Below are positions 36,367 to 36,720 of a DNA stretch of 36,720 nucleotides, piece after piece. The position numbers and the translations under genes were made by a program. Source of the stretch: an uncultured bacterium (GTDB lineage: Bacteria > Verrucomicrobiota > Kiritimatiellia > PWTM01). The stretch covers positions 1 through 36,720 of the forward strand of contig CAACVY010000026.1 in assembly GCA_900661335.1 (NCBI GenBank), given 5' to 3'. Below the pieces are notes generated by a model. That model did no database searches. It was not told the DNA's origin and worked only from the letters and a program-made list of their open reading frames with translations. Position 1 is the first letter of the stretch. Each line of letters opens with the position of its first letter.

Positions 36367-36720
36367 TCACTGGACGGGCGTGAACTTCAACGTCCGCACG
36401 TTCACTGGGCTCCACCCCGTCGGCACCGCATGCAAGACAATCGACACACGGCCCGCGGGAATCGTCACCGAGTCCACGCGAACGACTTTGTACTTCTTGT
36501 AGTCGCCGGTCGCCGAAATTGGAATTTCGACCTTTTGTTCGCCAATGGAGAGCACCAGGCGTGAATCTCTCTCCGCTGCCGCTTCGAACTCCAGCCGGTA
36601 GCGACCTTCCTTCGGCATCTCGACTCGCCAGGTGGCCGTGTCCGAAGGGTCGACCCAATACCCAAGGTTGCGGTTCAACCCGTGCCCTTCGCAACGGAGC
36701 CCGCCAGTGACATCTGCAGT
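36367..36720 (-). CDS. C-terminal end of a probable carbohydrate-active enzyme (partial)
   Basis: A frame that runs off the right edge and stops at TGA 36367-36369, leaving 117 residues. They form a beta-sandwich like the carbohydrate-binding domains at the end of some glycoside hydrolases: GYWVDPSDTATWRVEMPKEG is followed by YRLEFEAAAERDSR and VTIPAGRVSIVL. TTG 36678 within it is not a real start, since the conserved domain begins further upstream. From its place before fucI, an alpha-L-fucosidase is plausible, but the catalytic part is outside the window. This would supply L-fucose for the isomerase. Confidence 0.7.
   Translation of the reverse strand, partial: TADVTGGLRCEGHGLNRNLGYWVDPSDTATWRVEMPKEGRYRLEFEAAAERDSRLVLSIGEQKVEIPISATGDYKKYKVVRVDSVTIPAGRVSIVLHAVPTGWSPVNVRTLKFTPVQ

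Overview
The window is GC-rich (about 60% by eye) chromosomal DNA, densely coded on both strands. I infer a member of the PVC superphylum, most likely Verrucomicrobiota, from family content only: an HzsA-like secreted multihaem protein with a discoidin domain, a GspG-type pseudopilin ending in DDITSW, a Cys-type sulfatase, a glutaminase-A-like DUF4965-type protein, a Tat-exported sugar isomerase/epimerase fold, and exported coiled-coil/TPR proteins. There is no rRNA, no tRNA I could recognise, no CRISPR array and no transposase.

Left part (1-6439, all +): the end of an unknown gene, then leuC and leuD (isopropylmalate isomerase, leucine synthesis), then four genes for surface polysaccharide work: a membrane flippase, a family 9 glycosyltransferase, a nucleotide-sugar epimerase and a classical SDR. 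The last four are joined by ATGA stop/start overlaps, so they look translationally coupled. Next (6497-11388, +) comes the conserved protein quality-control set tig-clpP-clpX behind a good sigma70-like promoter, with an exported UshA-type 5'-nucleotidase coupled to clpX by another ATGA.

Middle part: on the - strand an iron-type alcohol dehydrogenase followed by an exported PrxQ/Bcp peroxiredoxin (13277-11445), and a three-gene cassette of exported coiled-coil proteins, two of them with homologous TPR tails (17906-13656). Divergent from the cassette is an rRNA methyltransferase of the SpoU/RlmB type with a small unknown gene. Then a Tat-exported TIM-barrel isomerase, an iron/cobalamin-type ABC permease plus ATPase without a binding protein, and a GspG-like pseudopilin that overlaps the ATPase gene tail to tail.

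Right part (23216-36720): carbohydrate-related genes. A giant GH2 / glutaminase-A-like fusion gene is broken by one in-frame TAG. It is followed by a 734-base gap holding three TCCAA-N3-TTGGA palindromes exactly 32 bases apart. Then come the HzsA-like trihaem protein (-), a CDP-alcohol phosphatidyltransferase (+), a sulfatase (+), L-fucose isomerase (-) and the C-terminal end of a probable carbohydrate-active enzyme (-). Sulfatase plus fucose isomerase suggests use of sulfated, fucose-containing polysaccharide, which is inference. The most notable points are the amber-split fusion gene, the 32-base-phased palindromes, and the exported coiled-coil/TPR cassette.
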